From Acidimicrobiales bacterium (GTDB lineage: Bacteria; Actinomycetota; Acidimicrobiia; Acidimicrobiales; Poriferisodalaceae), in NCBI GenBank assembly GCA_041394185.1, contig JAWKIQ010000001.1, positions 1,178,001 to 1,242,000 on the forward strand: a stretch of 64,000 bases of DNA. The letters run 5' to 3'. Within the stretch, counting starts at the first letter, position 1, and every line of letters begins with the position of its first letter. Positions 51,655-60,356 of the stretch are shown piece after piece. The notes under the pieces are model-generated. The model ran no database searches. It was not told the origin of the DNA and was given only the letters and a program-made list of their open reading frames with translations. The translations under genes and the position numbers were made by a program.

Positions 51655-52824
51655 TCAGAGGCAGTCGCTGGCAGCGCTCGGCCGCCACTGGCCGCCCGGA
51701 GCCTGTGCGGCGATGAATGCGTCTAGTTCGGCCACCGTGACGCCATAGGCGGTCTCGTCGCCGTCTGGTGCCACTGCGAACGCCACACCCACCACCGCGC
51801 CGCGTTGGTCGACCACCGGAGCGCCCGAGTCGCCGAGGCGCAGGTTCACCGCCATCACCACGACCTCGCGCAGCGTCTCGACCTCGTCATACAGATCGCG
51901 CCCCTTGGCCTTCAGCACGTCGGCGATTCGGACGGGGGCTATTCGTAGCTCGCCGCCTCCGGGATGGCCGAACGCGGCGGCCAGGGTGTCTGGCTCGACC
52001 GGCGCGGTGACCAACGGGCGGCGGTCGAGATCGTCGACCCTCACCGCGGCGAGATCGCGTTCGGGGTCGAACCCCACAACGACACCTGCGTGCCTCACGC
52101 CGACGTCGTCGATGACCGTCACCTCCGAAGCGCCGGCCACGACGTGTGCGTTGGTGATGACGATTCGGTCGGCGGCGACGAACCCAGTGCCCTGCTGGAT
52201 GCGGCCGCACGCCGGCACATGCAGACGAACGACCGATTCGGCCACCAGCGCCTGGGTGCGCTGGTCGAGTGGCACCTGGGTGGGAGCCGGGCCGGGGTCG
52301 GCCAGATCGGGTGCCTCGTCGAACACCGTCGGGAACGACCTCTCGCCGACCGCGTCGCGCAGTGCCGACAGCGCGTCAGGCGGCTCGGGAAGACGCTCCT
52401 CGATGACCTCGGCCACAAACGAGCCCCGCACCTGGGCCGAGATCCAGCCCGGCACCTCGGCCAACGTCGGTACGAGCAACCAGAACACCACCAGGACGCC
52501 CACCGAACCGGCGACGGCGCCCGCGACCCGATCGGCCGATCCGACACGGCCCGAGATGTTGCCCCGCAGCCGCTCGCCCAGCTGCAAGCCAAGAACCTGG
52601 CCAAAGGCTGCCGACGCAACCAGAACCACCAGCGCGGCCAGCAGTATCCACGCATCGTCGGCGCCGTCGAGAATCGACACGACCAGCGGAATCACGGCCA
52701 ACGCGACAGACACGCCCAGAAGCAAGCCGGCCCAGCCGCTGAGGCGCGCGACAAAGCCCGCCCGGTAGCCGCCGAAGCCGGCCGACAGGACGAACAAGAC
52801 GACCAGCAGGTCGAGAACGGTCAA
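51655..52824 (-). CDS. marP: MarP-like membrane serine protease
   Basis: A 389-residue protein with four N-terminal transmembrane helices of the CvpA type (about 1-125) and a periplasmic trypsin-like domain: His in ITNAHVVAG, Asp in FDPERDLAAVRV and Ser in LRLGDSGAPVV. The Cys near ACGRIQQGTGF may pair with the C-terminal Cys, as in the redox-controlled MarP of Mycobacterium. MarP is needed for acid resistance there; the same role here is inference. No ATG fits; a TTG at 52824 with GAGG upstream is chosen. Follows trmI by 25 bases. Confidence 0.85.
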   Translation of the reverse strand: MTVLDLLVVLFVLSAGFGGYRAGFVARLSGWAGLLLGVSVALAVIPLVVSILDGADDAWILLAALVVLVASAAFGQVLGLQLGERLRGNISGRVGSADRVAGAVAGSVGVLVVFWLLVPTLAEVPGWISAQVRGSFVAEVIEERLPEPPDALSALRDAVGERSFPTVFDEAPDLADPGPAPTQVPLDQRTQALVAESVVRLHVPACGRIQQGTGFVAADRIVITNAHVVAGASEVTVIDDVGVRHAGVVVGFDPERDLAAVRVDDLDRRPLVTAPVEPDTLAAAFGHPGGGELRIAPVRIADVLKAKGRDLYDEVETLREVVVMAVNLRLGDSGAPVVDQRGAVVGVAFAVAPDGDETAYGVTVAELDAFIAAQAPGGQWRPSAASDCL

Positions 52825-52849
52825 TACCGCGTCCTCATGACATCAATTC

Positions 52850-53644
52850 TCACGCACCCAGGAAGCGGGCGTGGGTCAGGAAACCGGTGTGGGCCACCAT
52901 CCTATGATCGGGACGAACGGCCAGTTTGTTTACATACCAGCCCCGATGAAGTACCTCGGTGGTCTCGATCATCGTGAACCGCGATGCGTCGAGTGCCTCG
53001 CGAAACTGGGTCACCTGCACTATCGAGGGCGTGTAGGCGCAGATGATGCCGCCTGGCACCAGACCGGCCTCGACGTGTTCGACAACGTGCCATGGCTCGG
53101 GCAGGTCCAGCACGATGCGGTCGTAAGGGCCACCGTCGATGCCCTTGTAGATCGATCTGAGTTGAACGTCGTAGCGCTCGAGAGCCTCGGTTCCGAGGAA
53201 CCCGGCGACGTTCGACCTGGCGACATCGGCGAACTCGTCGCGGATCTCGTAGCCGGTGACGTGGGCGCCAGCGCGCAGCAGGGCGGTGGACAGCGCACCA
53301 GATCCGACGCCGCTCTCGAGCACGCGCGCACCTGGGAAGATGTCGGCCAGCACCAGGATCGGCCCGATGTCCTTGGGATATATGACCTGAGCGCCCCGAG
53401 GCATCTTCAGGACGTGATCGACCAGTGTGGGGCGCAACGCCAGATATTTGGCGTTGGAGTTGGTGCGCAGCTCTATGCCCTCGTGGGCCCCGATGATGGC
53501 GTCGTGGGAGATGACGCCCGCATGGCTCGAGAACTGCGCGCCCGGCTGGAGGTTTAGGAGGTAGCGGCGCTGTTTGGAGTCGACCAGCAGCACCCGCTCA
53601 CCCTCGGCGAAGGGCCTGGGGCCCGCGGGTGGCGTGTCGGTCAA
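52850..53644 (-). CDS. trmI: tRNA (adenine-N1)-methyltransferase TrmI
   Basis: Methylates A58 in the T-loop of tRNA. The 264-residue protein has a small N-terminal beta domain (FAEGERVLLVDSKQRRYL), the PRGAQVIYPKD segment, the SAM-binding motif VLESGVGSGALS, and the C-terminal RGWYVNKLAVRPDHRMVAHTGFL found in TrmI. A TTG start overlapping the previous stop (TTGA) is chosen because no ATG fits. In Mycobacterium trmI also lies beside mpa. Confidence 0.92.
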   Translation of the reverse strand: MTDTPPAGPRPFAEGERVLLVDSKQRRYLLNLQPGAQFSSHAGVISHDAIIGAHEGIELRTNSNAKYLALRPTLVDHVLKMPRGAQVIYPKDIGPILVLADIFPGARVLESGVGSGALSTALLRAGAHVTGYEIRDEFADVARSNVAGFLGTEALERYDVQLRSIYKGIDGGPYDRIVLDLPEPWHVVEHVEAGLVPGGIICAYTPSIVQVTQFREALDASRFTMIETTEVLHRGWYVNKLAVRPDHRMVAHTGFLTHARFLGA

Positions 53645-53886
53645 CTTGTTGGCCGACCCTTCATGTCTTCGAGCAGGTGGGCGATGTTGAGGGTCTCGCC
53701 GGGCTCTAGCACCCGACTGAACACCACCTCTCGCTTGCGGGCACCCAGTCTGGACATCAAACGGATGCCGCCGACCACCAACCAGATGCCAAGCCACACG
53801 CCGTTGCCACCCGCACCTCTCTTGAGGCCGGTGTCGCCGAGGCGCCGGAACTGTTTTGCCGCCTGACCGGCTATGAGCTTCTTCAC
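53641..53886 (-). CDS. Small membrane-associated protein (81 residues)
   Basis: Basic N-terminus (MKKLIAGQAAKQFRRLG), one short hydrophobic segment (GVWLGIWLVVGGIRLM) and a charged C-terminus (REVVFSRVLEPGETLNI). No family recognised. It overlaps trmI by 4 bases and follows the 80-residue gene by 21 bases, so it belongs to the same message. Confidence 0.65.
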   Translation of the reverse strand: MKKLIAGQAAKQFRRLGDTGLKRGAGGNGVWLGIWLVVGGIRLMSRLGARKREVVFSRVLEPGETLNIAHLLEDMKGRPTS

Positions 53887-53907
53887 GTCAATGCCTCTGA
53901 GACAACG

Positions 53908-54150
53908 TCAAACCCGCACGATTTCGACAACCGTGGTCTTCTTTTGACCCTTCGACCGCCCGACCAGGAACACCATGATCAGCAGGGCGATCAGCGCGGC
54001 AGCGCCTGCGGCCATGCCGACCTTGGTCATGGTCTGGGCCTTTTCGTTGACCTCGCCGGTGATCTGGCGGAACTTGGCTTCGAGATCGTCGCGGGTGATC
54101 TTGTCGGAAGGTTCGACGGCCGCGTCCTGCTTCTTCTTGCTCAACTTCAT
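53908..54150 (-). CDS. Small single-pass membrane protein (80 residues)
   Basis: Starts MKLSKKKQDAAVEPSDKITRDDLEAKFRQITGEV after AGGAGG. A cytoplasmic charged helix, one transmembrane helix (MAAGAAALIALLIMVFLVG) and a short basic tail follow. Overlaps the holin-like gene by 4 bases (ATGA). Function unknown; pairs of this kind with holin-3-like genes are common in actinobacteria. Confidence 0.7.
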   Translation of the reverse strand: MKLSKKKQDAAVEPSDKITRDDLEAKFRQITGEVNEKAQTMTKVGMAAGAAALIALLIMVFLVGRSKGQKKTTVVEIVRV

Positions 54151-54479
54151 GCCTCCTGAGAGTCGGAGTTGGGGTCGCGGACGATGGCACGCGCAGCCAA
54201 CCCGATGATCAGTGCTCCAACCACGACCATGATGAGGTACGGGGCCCACGACCAGTTGCCATCGAGGGCCGAGCCGGTTTGTGTCTGCAGTGCTCTCAAC
54301 CCGGCCAGAACCAACAGCACCAGACCTATGGTCATCATGAGAGATCCGGCAACACCGAAGCCGACGTAGCGGGCCAGGCCCTTGAGCGGCTCTACCGTCT
54401 CTTGTTTGGCATAGTCCTGGACGAGCTTGAAGAGATCCTTGGCCTCGCCCACCAGTCCGTTCTGTTCCTCATTTGCCAC
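54147..54479 (-). CDS. Phage holin-3-like membrane protein (DUF1469/holin superfamily III)
   Basis: A 110-residue protein with an N-terminal amphipathic helix (AKDLFKLVQDYAKQETVEPLKGLARY) and two transmembrane helices. It matches the housekeeping holin-like family of actinobacteria; no phage genes are near, so lysis is not implied. The start is a GTG at 54479, inferred from the family's VANEEQ-type beginning; no strong ribosome site is seen. Confidence 0.7.
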   Translation of the reverse strand: MANEEQNGLVGEAKDLFKLVQDYAKQETVEPLKGLARYVGFGVAGSLMMTIGLVLLVLAGLRALQTQTGSALDGNWSWAPYLIMVVVGALIIGLAARAIVRDPNSDSQEA

Positions 54480-54508
54480 GGCGTCAGCATGCCACGCGCG
54501 CGGGCCCT

Positions 54509-55168
54509 TCAGGCGCCGAAGTCTTCGCCCGCACTGCTTTTGAGTCGGAACTCGATGATTTCGCGCGCACCGGCAATGGTGCGGAACAACAGCTCGACGC
54601 GGTCGTCCCAATCGTCGCTGACCAGCAGCTCATAGCGATCCTGCTGAGATATGGGAGCCACCTCGCCCACGCGCCACACGGCCTCGACCGGGTCGTCAGG
54701 CAGATCGATGGTGGCGGGCGCCAACTGCAGCCCGGCCTCAGACCCCAGGGCCAACGTCCGGCGCAACAGCACCTTCAGGGCCTCGACTCGCTCGACCGTC
54801 TCGGGCGACCCCTCGGCATCGAAGCGGGGCAAGCTGACCGTCTCGACAAGAGCCTGAGGGTATGGATCGTCGTCGAGCCATTCGAGAACCCTGATGCGCT
54901 GCGTTCCGACGCACAGCAGGCCCCACCGGCCGTCGGGGGTTTGTGCGGCCTGGTCGATGCGGGCCAGGCAACCCATCTAGTGGCGGATGTCTCCCCCGCC
55001 GACCTCGTGGCCCTTCGCTATCAGCACCACGCCGAACTGGGTCTGGTTCTCGATGCAGAAGGCCATGAGGTCGCGATAGCGCGGCTCGAACACGTGCAAC
55101 GGCAATACTGCGCCCGGCAACAGCACCGCTCCGAGGGGAAACATCGGAGTTGGGCTGGTGTCGGTCAT
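54509..55168 (-). pseudogene. LonN (Lon substrate-binding) domain protein, split by an in-frame TAG
   Basis: The two halves are in one frame. The first (55168-54977) is MTDTSPTPMFPLGAVLLPGAVLPLHVFEPRYRDL...GVVLIAKGHEVGGGDIRH, the start of a LonN domain. A TAG at 54979-54977 follows, and the next codon is ATG of MGCLARIDQAAQTPDGRWGLLCVG, which continues the same domain with no gap: homologues have one residue at the stop position. The second half is 155 residues. It is therefore a nonsense-interrupted gene, a sequencing error, or two coupled peptides. Its start overlaps dacB by 4 bases. Confidence 0.8.
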
Positions 55169-56637
55169 GGGTCAAGCCTGGCCCGAGAAACCAGTTCCTC
55201 CAACCCCGGCCCCGCAGCGATCTCGATCAGCTGTGCGGCGAGGTCTTCCTGCAGCTCGATTCCCAGGCGGCTGTTCAGCGGTATCCCGTTGAGCAACTGG
55301 GCGAAGGTGACCGTGTTGCCGTCGAGCGTCTCGACGAAGCCGGCCAGACCGTTGACGTTGTTCAACAGACCTGTCTTGGCGTGAAGGCGCCCGGCCACCT
55401 GGGTGTCGGCGAACCGGTGCCCCAGCGTGCCCGATTGGCCGGCAACCGCCAGCCCGTCACCTATCACCGAGTGGCGGCCCTCCTGGTCGAGGAGCGTCAC
55501 CAAGATGGCGCAGGTCACCCTGTTGCCCCGATCCAGCCCCGACCCGTCGACCACGACCAGCTGTGATGCGTCAGCCACCCTGGCGCTGACGACCCGTTCG
55601 ACCACACTCGCTCCCGCCGCTGTCGAACCAGTGCCCTCCGAAACAAACCCGATCTCCTTCAGCAGTGCCTCGGCGGTGTTGTTGTCTGACTCGCGCAACA
55701 TGCCCTGAACGATCTCGGCCAGCGGAGGGCTCTGAACGGAGGCGATCTCGGCGACAGCCGCCGAGTCTGATCCGTACCTGACGGCGCCCTGGATCACCAC
55801 ACCCCTCTCGGCCAACAAGCGTCTGAACACCTCACCGAAGTAGACGGCAGGATTGTCGGCCTCGACCCGTTGTGGGTCCCATGCGACGAAGCCGTCGTTC
55901 ACCGTCAAGGCCCCGATGGGTCCAGAGTTGTGCTGGTCGAAGTAGCGCTCGGGCCACGACTCGACGTACCTGATGGTGTCGTAGCGGTCGTCGACGACCC
56001 GCAGGTCACCCTCTATGCGGGTCACGCCGGCTTCTGCCACTGCATCGGCCAGAACCCCTATGTCGGTCAGCACCTGGGGTTGGCGGCTATAGGAGTCGGC
56101 ATACTCGCGTTCGGCCATCACCGGGTCGCCACCACCGACGACAACGAGGTCGCCGGCGACCACGCCATCGGCCGACGGAGCTGCGGTCGCTTCGACCCGG
56201 GTCGTGAACGTGGTTTCGGGCCCGATCACCTCCAGCGCGGCCACCGCCGTCAGCAGCTTTTGTACCGACGCTGGGATCAAGGCGTCGGTGGTACCAACCG
56301 ACACGGTGGCGATGCCGTCGATGCTGACCACCAGACATGCCGGCTCGGGATAGTCGGCCACGACCGAACCCTCGGTCGATTCGATGTTTCGTTCGCGCAC
56401 CGGCACGGCGAGCCGCTCGGCGACCCGGCGCACGGTCAGCAGGTCGCCGTCTATTTCGACCTGATCGGTGTCTGCGCCTTCGGCGAGGTTCTGAACGATG
56501 TTCGTGGCGGCGGCCAGGTCGGCCTCGTTGGCCGCCTGCCTGGCCGAGATGAGGTTGGGTATCGGAGCGATCAGCAGGCCCGCGACCAACGCCGAGCCCG
56601 CCGCGTAGACAGCCCTATGCACCCAAGCCGGTTTCAC
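55165..56637 (-). CDS. dacB: D-alanyl-D-alanine carboxypeptidase, PBP4/S13 family
   Basis: Cell-wall enzyme that trims or cleaves peptide crosslinks. From the GTG at 56637 it has about 490 residues: an N-terminal hydrophobic anchor (about 10-27), then SxxK as Ser124-Val-Gln-Lys127 (PASVQKLL), the SDNN element (SxN motif) and HAKTGLL (KTG motif). An upstream ATG at 56694 would add 19 unlikely residues ahead of the signal. It is the first gene of the dacB-LonN-holin-trmI-marP run. Confidence 0.87.
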   Translation of the reverse strand: MKPAWVHRAVYAAGSALVAGLLIAPIPNLISARQAANEADLAAATNIVQNLAEGADTDQVEIDGDLLTVRRVAERLAVPVRERNIESTEGSVVADYPEPACLVVSIDGIATVSVGTTDALIPASVQKLLTAVAALEVIGPETTFTTRVEATAAPSADGVVAGDLVVVGGGDPVMAEREYADSYSRQPQVLTDIGVLADAVAEAGVTRIEGDLRVVDDRYDTIRYVESWPERYFDQHNSGPIGALTVNDGFVAWDPQRVEADNPAVYFGEVFRRLLAERGVVIQGAVRYGSDSAAVAEIASVQSPPLAEIVQGMLRESDNNTAEALLKEIGFVSEGTGSTAAGASVVERVVSARVADASQLVVVDGSGLDRGNRVTCAILVTLLDQEGRHSVIGDGLAVAGQSGTLGHRFADTQVAGRLHAKTGLLNNVNGLAGFVETLDGNTVTFAQLLNGIPLNSRLGIELQEDLAAQLIEIAAGPGLEELVSRARLDP

Positions 56638-56701
56638 ACCGCCATAGGTACCATCTGGCAACCCCTGGCGCCCGCCACCGATGCCGAGCGCCACGGGTGT
56701 T

Positions 56702-58156
56702 TCAGGCCCTGCGTTTGGCGTGTCTCCACATGGCGTCGAGGGCCGTTACCGCACGGTTCGCCGACGCATAACAGACTCGTCCAGTGGCTCTGACCGTGGC
56801 CGGGCCCGGGTTGTCGGGGTTGGACATGGCCAGTTCGGTCGCCGTCAGAATGGGCTTGCCGGTCTGGGCGCTGATGTCGGCCGCGGCCTGTGCGTAGCGG
56901 GCGTCTTGGCGTTCGTGGAAGTCGACGATGCGCTCGAGGCCATGATCGGGATAGAAACGGCCGGTCTTCATGAACTCGGCCTGGTTCGATTGGATGCCCA
57001 ACCCCAGGTACACGATGGCGTCGATCGAGGGGTGTTCGGCGATCAGCCGCATGACCTCGGGGATGGTGTCGCGGGTCTCTCCGCCTGCCAGATCGACCGG
57101 GTTTCCACGGCTCCAGCGTGGTGGCAGGTGCTGGTCGATCGCCGCCACCAGGTCGTCGGGAAGCTGGGCCAACTCGAGCGACGAGTTCGAGATGGCATCG
57201 GCGGTGACCACACCCCACCCGCCGGCCGTGGTCAACACGCAAGTGCGCGGGCCCTTGGGCAGTGGCTGGGTGGCGAATGTCGCTGCGATCTCGTAGGCCG
57301 ACTCGACGGTGGGGGCGCGCACCGCACCCGCCTGGCGGACCATGCCGTCGAACACGGCATCGTCGGCGGCCAGGGCACCGGTGTGGCTGGCCGCGGCCGA
57401 GGCCCCTCCCTCGGTGGCACCGCCCTTCACCAACACCAGCGGCATGCGCTGGGCGATGGACCGGATGCGCTCGTAGAAGCCTCGCCCGTCCGAGATTCCC
57501 TCGACATAAGCCAGACCAACGGAGGTGGCCGGATCGTCGGCATAGAAGTCGAGATAGTCGGGAACGGTGACCTGGGCGGCGTTGCCGGCCGAAACGGCGC
57601 GGCTGATGCCGATGCCGGTTGCGTTGGCGTAGTTCATGAACGAGCTGACGAAGTTGCCGGACTGGCTGGCGATGCCGATGTTGCCCTTGGGCGGGTAGGG
57701 GGCAACGATCTGGGCGCACAGATCGACGGGTGTAGACACAACTCCTTGGCCGTTGGGCCCGGCGACCAACATGTCGAGTTCGTCGGCGCGCTGCACCAGG
57801 GCGCGCTGAGCGGCCAGACCCTCGGCGCCCGCCTCTCCGTAGCCCGCCGAAGTGAGGAACAGGGCCTTGGCCCCCTTGGCGTGGGCCTGTTCGAGCAACT
57901 CGAGGTTGGTCTTGGCCGGGGTGCAAACGAACACCAGGTCGAACGAACCGTCTGGCAGGTCGGCCAGCGACGGCACCGTCTCGATTCCCAGCACCGTTTC
58001 GCCCGCCAGGTTGGTGGCATACACGCGGCCCGAATAGCCGGCGCGCAGCAGGTTGTGCAACGACACGAAGCCGAACTTGCCCGGATGGGTCGATGCCCCG
58101 GCGACGACGACGCCCTCTGGCTCGAACAGTGCTTTGAAATGCGCTGCACCGATCAT
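56702..58156 (-). CDS. Acyl-CoA synthetase (ADP-forming) alpha-like subunit
   Basis: A 484-residue protein of the NDP-forming acyl-CoA synthetase superfamily. An N-terminal CoA-binding Rossmann domain (IGAAHFKALFEPEGVVVAGASTHPGKFGF) is followed by two succinyl-CoA-ligase-like flavodoxin domains; the catalytic His is in AAASHTGALA. Normally such proteins form ATP or use it to activate a carboxylic acid. Its start overlaps the ATP-grasp gene stop by 4 bases, so the two subunits work together. The acid substrate is unknown. Confidence 0.85.
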   Translation of the reverse strand: MIGAAHFKALFEPEGVVVAGASTHPGKFGFVSLHNLLRAGYSGRVYATNLAGETVLGIETVPSLADLPDGSFDLVFVCTPAKTNLELLEQAHAKGAKALFLTSAGYGEAGAEGLAAQRALVQRADELDMLVAGPNGQGVVSTPVDLCAQIVAPYPPKGNIGIASQSGNFVSSFMNYANATGIGISRAVSAGNAAQVTVPDYLDFYADDPATSVGLAYVEGISDGRGFYERIRSIAQRMPLVLVKGGATEGGASAAASHTGALAADDAVFDGMVRQAGAVRAPTVESAYEIAATFATQPLPKGPRTCVLTTAGGWGVVTADAISNSSLELAQLPDDLVAAIDQHLPPRWSRGNPVDLAGGETRDTIPEVMRLIAEHPSIDAIVYLGLGIQSNQAEFMKTGRFYPDHGLERIVDFHERQDARYAQAAADISAQTGKPILTATELAMSNPDNPGPATVRATGRVCYASANRAVTALDAMWRHAKRRA

Positions 58157-58890
58157 CGCTGTGCGCTCCCTTCGCCCGTTTCGGCGGCCAGTTCGACCAG
58201 CGCGTCGACGGCCACGGGCCGGCCGTCTGCGATGATCAGGGGGTTCAGGTCGACAGACACGATGCGCTGGTCGGCCTGGGCCGCAGCCGACAGACCCATC
58301 AATACGGCGACCAGCGATGCGCGGTCGACCTCGGGCTCGCCGCGGAAGGGGCCAAGCAGCGCCTGCGAACGCAAGTCGTCGATCATCTCGTTGGCGTCGC
58401 TCTCCGAGATAGGCACCAGCCGGAAACAAACGTCCTTGATGGCCTCGGCCAGCACGCCACCCACACCCAACATCACCGTCATCCCGAACACCGGGTCGTT
58501 GTGCAGCCCGGCGATGAACTCGCGGCTTCCCTTGATCATGGGTGCCACCAGCACCTGCACAGGGCCGTCGTCAACGGTGGCCAGCGACAACAGCTCGCCG
58601 GCCGCGGCCTGCACCGCTGCCGAGTCGACCAGGCCCAGACGCACCAGGCCTCGCTCGGTCTTGTGTGCGATCGAATCGCCGCACAGCTTGGCCACCACCG
58701 GAAACCCGAGGCCCGCTGCAGCCACCACGGCGGCCTCGGGGTCGTCGACCACGGCCTCGGGTGCGATGGGCACTCCGTGGCCGGCCAACAGACGCTTGGA
58801 CTCGGCCTCGGAAAGTGTGTAGGTAGACCGCTGCGCAGAGGCCGAAACCAGAGGGTCGGAGGGTGTGTCGGTAGGGCTGCTCACCCGCAC
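58153..58890 (-). CDS. Acyl-CoA synthetase (ADP-forming) beta-like subunit, ATP-grasp
   Basis: A 245-residue ATP-grasp domain protein starting at GTG 58890 (GTG 58884 is the alternative). It shows GVPIAPEAVVDDPEAAV, GFPVVAKLCGDSIAHKTERGLVRLGL, VLVAPMIKGSREFIAGLHNDPVFG and VDLNPLIIADGRPVAVDALV, the nucleotide- and metal-binding elements of the beta domain. A TACCTT -10 element lies 7 bases upstream of the GTG, so the message may be leaderless. Divergent from nagA with a 17-base gap. Confidence 0.85.
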   Translation of the reverse strand: MRVSSPTDTPSDPLVSASAQRSTYTLSEAESKRLLAGHGVPIAPEAVVDDPEAAVVAAAGLGFPVVAKLCGDSIAHKTERGLVRLGLVDSAAVQAAAGELLSLATVDDGPVQVLVAPMIKGSREFIAGLHNDPVFGMTVMLGVGGVLAEAIKDVCFRLVPISESDANEMIDDLRSQALLGPFRGEPEVDRASLVAVLMGLSAAAQADQRIVSVDLNPLIIADGRPVAVDALVELAAETGEGSAQR

Positions 58891-58907
58891 GAAGGTAGCG
58901 TTCTGGG

Positions 58908-60005
58908 ATGGCCGACACCTCACTGCGCGCCCGAAGGGTCGTTACACCACACGGCATCGTCGGGCCCGCCGCCGTCGAGATACGCGATGGGCGCATAGCC
59001 GTGGTGAGGCCTGCGCACGGCTCGGTCCCCGACGTGACCCTGGTGCCTGGTTTCGTCGACCTGCAGGTCAACGGCGTTGGTGCCGTGAACGTGGCGTCGG
59101 CCACCACGGATCAGCAGTGGGACGAGATCGGCCGCGCCCAGCTGTCGACGGGCACCACTACCTGGCTTCCCACCGTCACCACCCGCGCCATCGACGAATA
59201 CATGCCCATCCTCGAGCGCATCCAGGCGGCTGCAGACCGTGCCGCCGAGCCCTGGTCGCCGCTGGTGGCGGACATCGCCGGGGTGCATCTGGAGGGGCCG
59301 TTCCTGGGCGAAAGGCCCGGTGCTCACCCCACTCACCTGATCCAGCCGGTCGACCAACGATTCGTCGCGTCGCTGCCCCCAATCGTCAAGCTGGTGACCC
59401 TGGGCGCCGAAGCCGAGGGCGCGGTCGAGGCCACGCGGGTGCTGGTGGATCGTGGCGTGCGGGTTGCCATCGGCCATACCGCCGCCAAGGACGACCGCCT
59501 CGATGCTGTGCGCCAGGCCGGAGCCTCGCTGGTGACGCACCTGTTCAACGCCATGACCGGCGTCAGCCATCGCGAGCCGGGCGTGGCGGCTTGGGCGCTG
59601 ACAACCGACGGCGTCGCCGCCAGCGTCATAATCGACCTTCACCACGTGTCGATGCGGGCGGTGCAGATGGCGCTGCGGTGCAAACCCCACCAGGCGATCA
59701 TCGCCGTCACCGACTCGGTGGCCCACCTGAAATCCGGACTTCGCGACGGTGGTGGCGGCAAGCCGGCCCCGCCTGCCCGACGGCACGATCGCCGGAAGCA
59801 CGGTCACCATGGACGGCTGCTTTCGCAACCTGCTGTTGGCGGGCGCCGACCGGTCACTGCGACGATGGCCACGTCCACCAACCCCGCCGCACTAATGGGG
59901 TTGGCAGACCGTGGCGCCATCGTCGCTGGTCGCCGAGGCGACCTGGTCGCCCTCGATCCGAACCACTCGGTGGTGGGTGTGTGGATAGAGGGCAAACCGG
60001 CCTAG
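58908..60005 (+). CDS. nagA: N-acetylglucosamine-6-phosphate deacetylase NagA with two compensating frameshifts
   Basis: Amidohydrolase that deacetylates GlcNAc-6-phosphate. The N-terminal barrel is normal (LVPGFVDLQVNGVGAVNV, GVHLEGPFLGERPGAHP, VAIGHTAAKDD, THLFNAM, catalytic Asp in IAVTDSVA). After that the reading frame is odd (KPAPPARRHDRRKHGHHG), while another frame from 59767 to 59850 reads RLPDGTIAGSTVTMDGCFRNLLLAGAD, which is the expected sequence. A +1 shift at the CCCC run 59767-59770 and a -1 shift at 59850-59851 explain both; the original frame resumes at ATMATSTNPAALMGLADRG. Either two assembly errors or a damaged gene. Confidence 0.85.
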   Translation: MADTSLRARRVVTPHGIVGPAAVEIRDGRIAVVRPAHGSVPDVTLVPGFVDLQVNGVGAVNVASATTDQQWDEIGRAQLSTGTTTWLPTVTTRAIDEYMPILERIQAAADRAAEPWSPLVADIAGVHLEGPFLGERPGAHPTHLIQPVDQRFVASLPPIVKLVTLGAEAEGAVEATRVLVDRGVRVAIGHTAAKDDRLDAVRQAGASLVTHLFNAMTGVSHREPGVAAWALTTDGVAASVIIDLHHVSMRAVQMALRCKPHQAIIAVTDSVAHLKSGLRDGGGGKPAPPARRHDRRKHGHHGRLLSQPAVGGRRPVTATMATSTNPAALMGLADRGAIVAGRRGDLVALDPNHSVVGVWIEGKPA

Positions 60006-60008
60006 GGC

Positions 60009-60251
60009 TCAGCGCGATATCACCAGCGCCTCGCCGATATCGCCCACCACGTCGACTAGTTCGTTGTGTAGCCCCTCGGGCTGCACTCGCGGGTTGGTGC
60101 TCACCACCGGGGCCGACTCGGCCTCGGGGCTGGCAGCGGCAATGCCCAACGAAGCTGCCAGCGACGCACACGCGACCGCGGCTCCCAGCAGGAGCTTGCT
60201 GCGCCGCGGACGCTTCACCCGCGTATCACTTCCAGAGCCACTAACCCACAC
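60009..60251 (-). CDS. Small exported hypothetical protein (80 residues)
   Basis: A basic N-terminus (RVKRPRRSK), a hydrophobic signal-like segment (LLLGAAVACASLAASLGIAAA) and a short C-terminal tail ending VVDVVGDIGEALVISR. The GTG at 60251 has AGGAGG three bases upstream; a GTG at 60218 is the alternative. No family recognised. An inverted repeat GCGATATC/GATATCGC (60014-60043) lies in its 3' end. Convergent with nagA. Confidence 0.55.
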   Translation of the reverse strand: MWVSGSGSDTRVKRPRRSKLLLGAAVACASLAASLGIAAASPEAESAPVVSTNPRVQPEGLHNELVDVVGDIGEALVISR

Positions 60252-60356
60252 GAGCCTCCTTCGGCTCCGCGGGCCACATCCATGAGGTTCCGGCATGAGC
60301 TTTGGGTCGAAATGTAGGCACCGTGACGCGCGGATCGGCTGGCTAGCCTGTGACAG

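Noticed and set aside
54147..54479. Holin-like gene as evidence of a prophage
   Set aside because: The family is a housekeeping membrane protein in actinobacteria, and no other phage genes are near.
56681..58822. A 713-residue plus-strand frame opposite the acyl-CoA synthetase genes
   Set aside because: Antisense to two well-supported genes, with no family features.
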